Shown here piece after piece: positions 62,261 to 64,000 of a stretch of DNA of 64,000 nt. The stretch's first letter is position 1. Each line of letters opens with the position of its first letter. The notes under the pieces are model-generated. The model was given only the letters and a program-made list of their open reading frames with translations. It ran no database searches and was not told the DNA's origin. The DNA is from Pseudomonas chlororaphis (GTDB lineage Bacteria; Pseudomonadota; Gammaproteobacteria; Pseudomonadales; Pseudomonadaceae): NCBI RefSeq assembly GCF_003731765.1, contig NZ_MOAL01000004.1:558001-622000 (forward strand). The letters are read 5' to 3'. The translations under genes and the position numbers were made by a program.

Positions 62261-63889
62261 ATGCTTGGTTTGATGATGGAAAAACCCCTGTTGGTCGGCA
62301 GTCTCCTTCAACATGCAGAGCGCTTTCACCCCGAACAACATGTTGTTAGCCGGCTCAGTAATGGTGTTGTCGTTTATCATCACTACAAGGAGCTGGCACG
62401 ACGCACTCGGCAATTGGCCAATGCTTTGCTGGCCCTGGGTGTCAAACCTGGTGATCGTGTGGCGACGCTGGCATGGAACACTCATCGTCATCTCGAGCTG
62501 TACTATGCCTGCGCTGGTATTGGTGCAATTTGTCACACGATTAACCCGCGTCTACACCCGGAGCAACTCACCTACATCATTGAGCATGCCGAAGACACAC
62601 TGCTGTTCTTTGATGTTGATCTGTCGCCCCTGGTCGGAAAACTCGCGGGTACGAGAGAAGGGCTGATGCGCTGGGTTGCTCTGGGCACCGAGGCTGATTT
62701 GATCAACGCAATGCTCAAGGGCTGTTTGGCATATGAAGTGTTGTTGAATGCCCAGAGTGATGAACTTGTTTGGCCTGAGCTGGATGAGCGAACGGCTTGT
62801 TCGCTGTGCTACACCTCAGGCACGACGGGCAACCCCAAGGGGGTTCTCTATAGTCACCGCTCCACAGTGTTGCATGCGTTAGTATCGGCGTTGCCCGACA
62901 GCGCCGCGCTATCGGCGCACTCGGTCGTAATGCCTGTGGTGCCTATGTTTCATGTGAATGCGTGGGGTATGCCTTATGCGGCCTTGTTGACAGGTGCCAA
63001 GTTGGTTATGCCTGGCAATGCTTTGGATGGGGCCAGTCTTTACACGCTCATGCATCTGGAAAAAGTAACCTTGGCACTCGGCGTCCCCACCGTTTGGCAG
63101 AGCGTACTGAACTACCTGGATCAGCAGCAGTTGGAGCTTGAATACTTGCGCTAGGTATTCATCGGAGGGGCCGCACTGGATAAGACGCTGTTGTCACGCT
63201 TTGAAGCCGTTGGCATTAATGTGCTGCATGCGTGGGGGATGACCGAGCTCAGCCCTATCGGCACAGTAAACAGGTCTCTCCCGGACTCTAAAAGTATTGG
63301 TGACGAGCATTTACAGCAAGAAAAGCTCAAGCAGGGCAGAGGCCTCTGGGGCGTGGATCTGCGCATCGTCAACGACAACGGGCAATTATTGAGCTGGGAT
63401 GGTGCAAGTGCCGGACACTTGGAGGTTCGTGGTCACTGGGTTGTCGGTCAGTATTTCAAACAGGATGAAACTGCCTGTACCGTAGACGGTTGGTTCGCAA
63501 CGGGTGACATTGCCCATATAGATAGGCGCGGGTTTCTCAAGCTTACCGACCGTTCGAAAGATGTGATCAAGTCTGGGGGCGAGTGGATAAGCTCCCTGGA
63601 GTTGGAGCTGGCAGCTCAAAGTCATGCTGCCGTAGCTCAAGCTGCAGTTATTGGCATACCCGATGCCAAGTGGTCGGAGCGACCTTTGCTTGTGCTTACC
63701 CTCAAAGAGGGCTGTGAAATTGATCTGAATACCATCCGCAAGCATTTGCAAAGCCAGGTTCCTGATTGGTGGCTGCCGGAACGCTTTGAGGTGATCGAAC
63801 AGATGCCTTTGGGGGCAACTGGCAAGATTCATAAGCAAACATTGCGCGAGCGCTTCAACTTAGGTGATCTGGAAGTCCACGTTTCCTGA
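62261..63889 (+). pseudogene. Acyl-CoA ligase (AMP-binding) with in-frame amber codon
   Basis: A 542-codon AMP-forming acyl-CoA synthetase of the medium-chain AlkK type. The motif YTSGTTGNPKGVLYSHRS is present, then WGMTELSPIGTV, then [33 protein letters not shown] and GKIHKQTLRERF. A TAG at 63152-63154 (LEYLR-stop-VFIGGAA) interrupts it with both halves in the same frame. GGAG precedes ATG 62261. The truncated first part would lack the C-terminal lid. It is either a recent nonsense mutant or read through. Confidence 0.88.
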
Positions 63890-64000
63890 CGAGTTAAGAG
63901 TGATGGTGTCGCGTCAGGAGTGAGTCATCGCTAAGGGGCTTAGGGTGTCCCGAGTGACACAGTCTGGCAGTTGTCGTGTTGGGGTTTTGTACGGCAAACG

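Noticed and set aside
51070..64000. Direct repeat of the tRNA-Pro 3' end as right attachment site
   Set aside because: Reading for the GTTCGAATCACTCC core gave no copy in this interval; a short or diverged repeat could have been missed.
1..64000. CRISPR arrays or complete insertion sequences
   Set aside because: No regularly spaced repeats and no transposase-like reading frame were seen.

Overview
The window reads as a Pseudomonas chromosome carrying a conjugative element. The left edge (1-2120) is the conserved pheT-ihfA-MerR-tRNA-Pro(GGG) block of that genus, a common island integration target. From about 2.2 to 51.1 kb lies a genomic island: a short junction with terminators and a possible group II intron remnant, a 10-kb defence cargo (2.67-12.34 kb), then the backbone of a PFGI-1/clc-type integrative and conjugative element (ICE; MOBH relaxase, type-G mating system) running mainly on the minus strand. 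No integrase is visible in the window. Right of 51.1 kb are a broken gamma-carbonic-anhydrase-like gene and a catabolic cluster with a PucR-type regulator.

The defence cargo is the most unusual part. Two operons converge on a shared hairpin terminator at about 7.95 kb. The plus-strand operon encodes a nucleoside-deoxyribosyltransferase (NDT)/TIR-like protein fused to a P-loop ATPase, an NDT-like protein with a TRAFs-binding/TPR-like tail, a ThsB-family TIR protein, and a four-helix SLATT/DUF4231-like membrane protein (likely pore effector). The minus-strand operon encodes a PfkB-kinase/NDT fusion, a TIR domain fused to a tRNA-guanine-transglycosylase (TGT) fold, an archaeal-type 8-oxoguanine glycosylase (Ogg2), a QueC-like enzyme, and a second ThsB-like TIR protein with a Gly/Ser-rich N-terminus. 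TGT+OGG+QueC is the accessory set of type IV CBASS (Cap10, Cap11, Cap9). Here no CD-NTase is present and TIR domains take its place, which suggests a Thoeris/type IV CBASS hybrid that may use NAD-derived signals and deazaguanine chemistry.

The ICE backbone from left to right has the TraI relaxase, ArdC antirestriction, the mating-pair-formation block from TraG to the PilL-like protein (including TraC ATPase, TraD coupling protein and a lytic transglycosylase), then RadC, DUF3577, topoisomerase III, SSB, DUF3158, TIGR03761, STY4528, DUF2857, ParB, ParA and AlpA. Several leading-type genes share a GC-rich hairpin leader. Two noncoding copies of a predicted pseudoknot RNA with covarying stems sit upstream of the ArdC group and of DUF3577. 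A pair of 23-bp perfect palindromes lies between STY4528 and TIGR03761. Two plus-strand insertions interrupt the transfer operon.

The right part (52-64 kb) carries a PucR-family regulator divergent from a Baeyer-Villiger monooxygenase fused in one frame to an alpha/beta hydrolase, a FadL-type porin, a CrtI-like FAD oxidoreductase, a SRPBCC protein, an iron alcohol dehydrogenase and an acyl-CoA ligase broken by an in-frame amber codon. Together these suggest uptake of a hydrophobic substrate, ketone to ester to alcohol/acid conversion, and activation to CoA esters.
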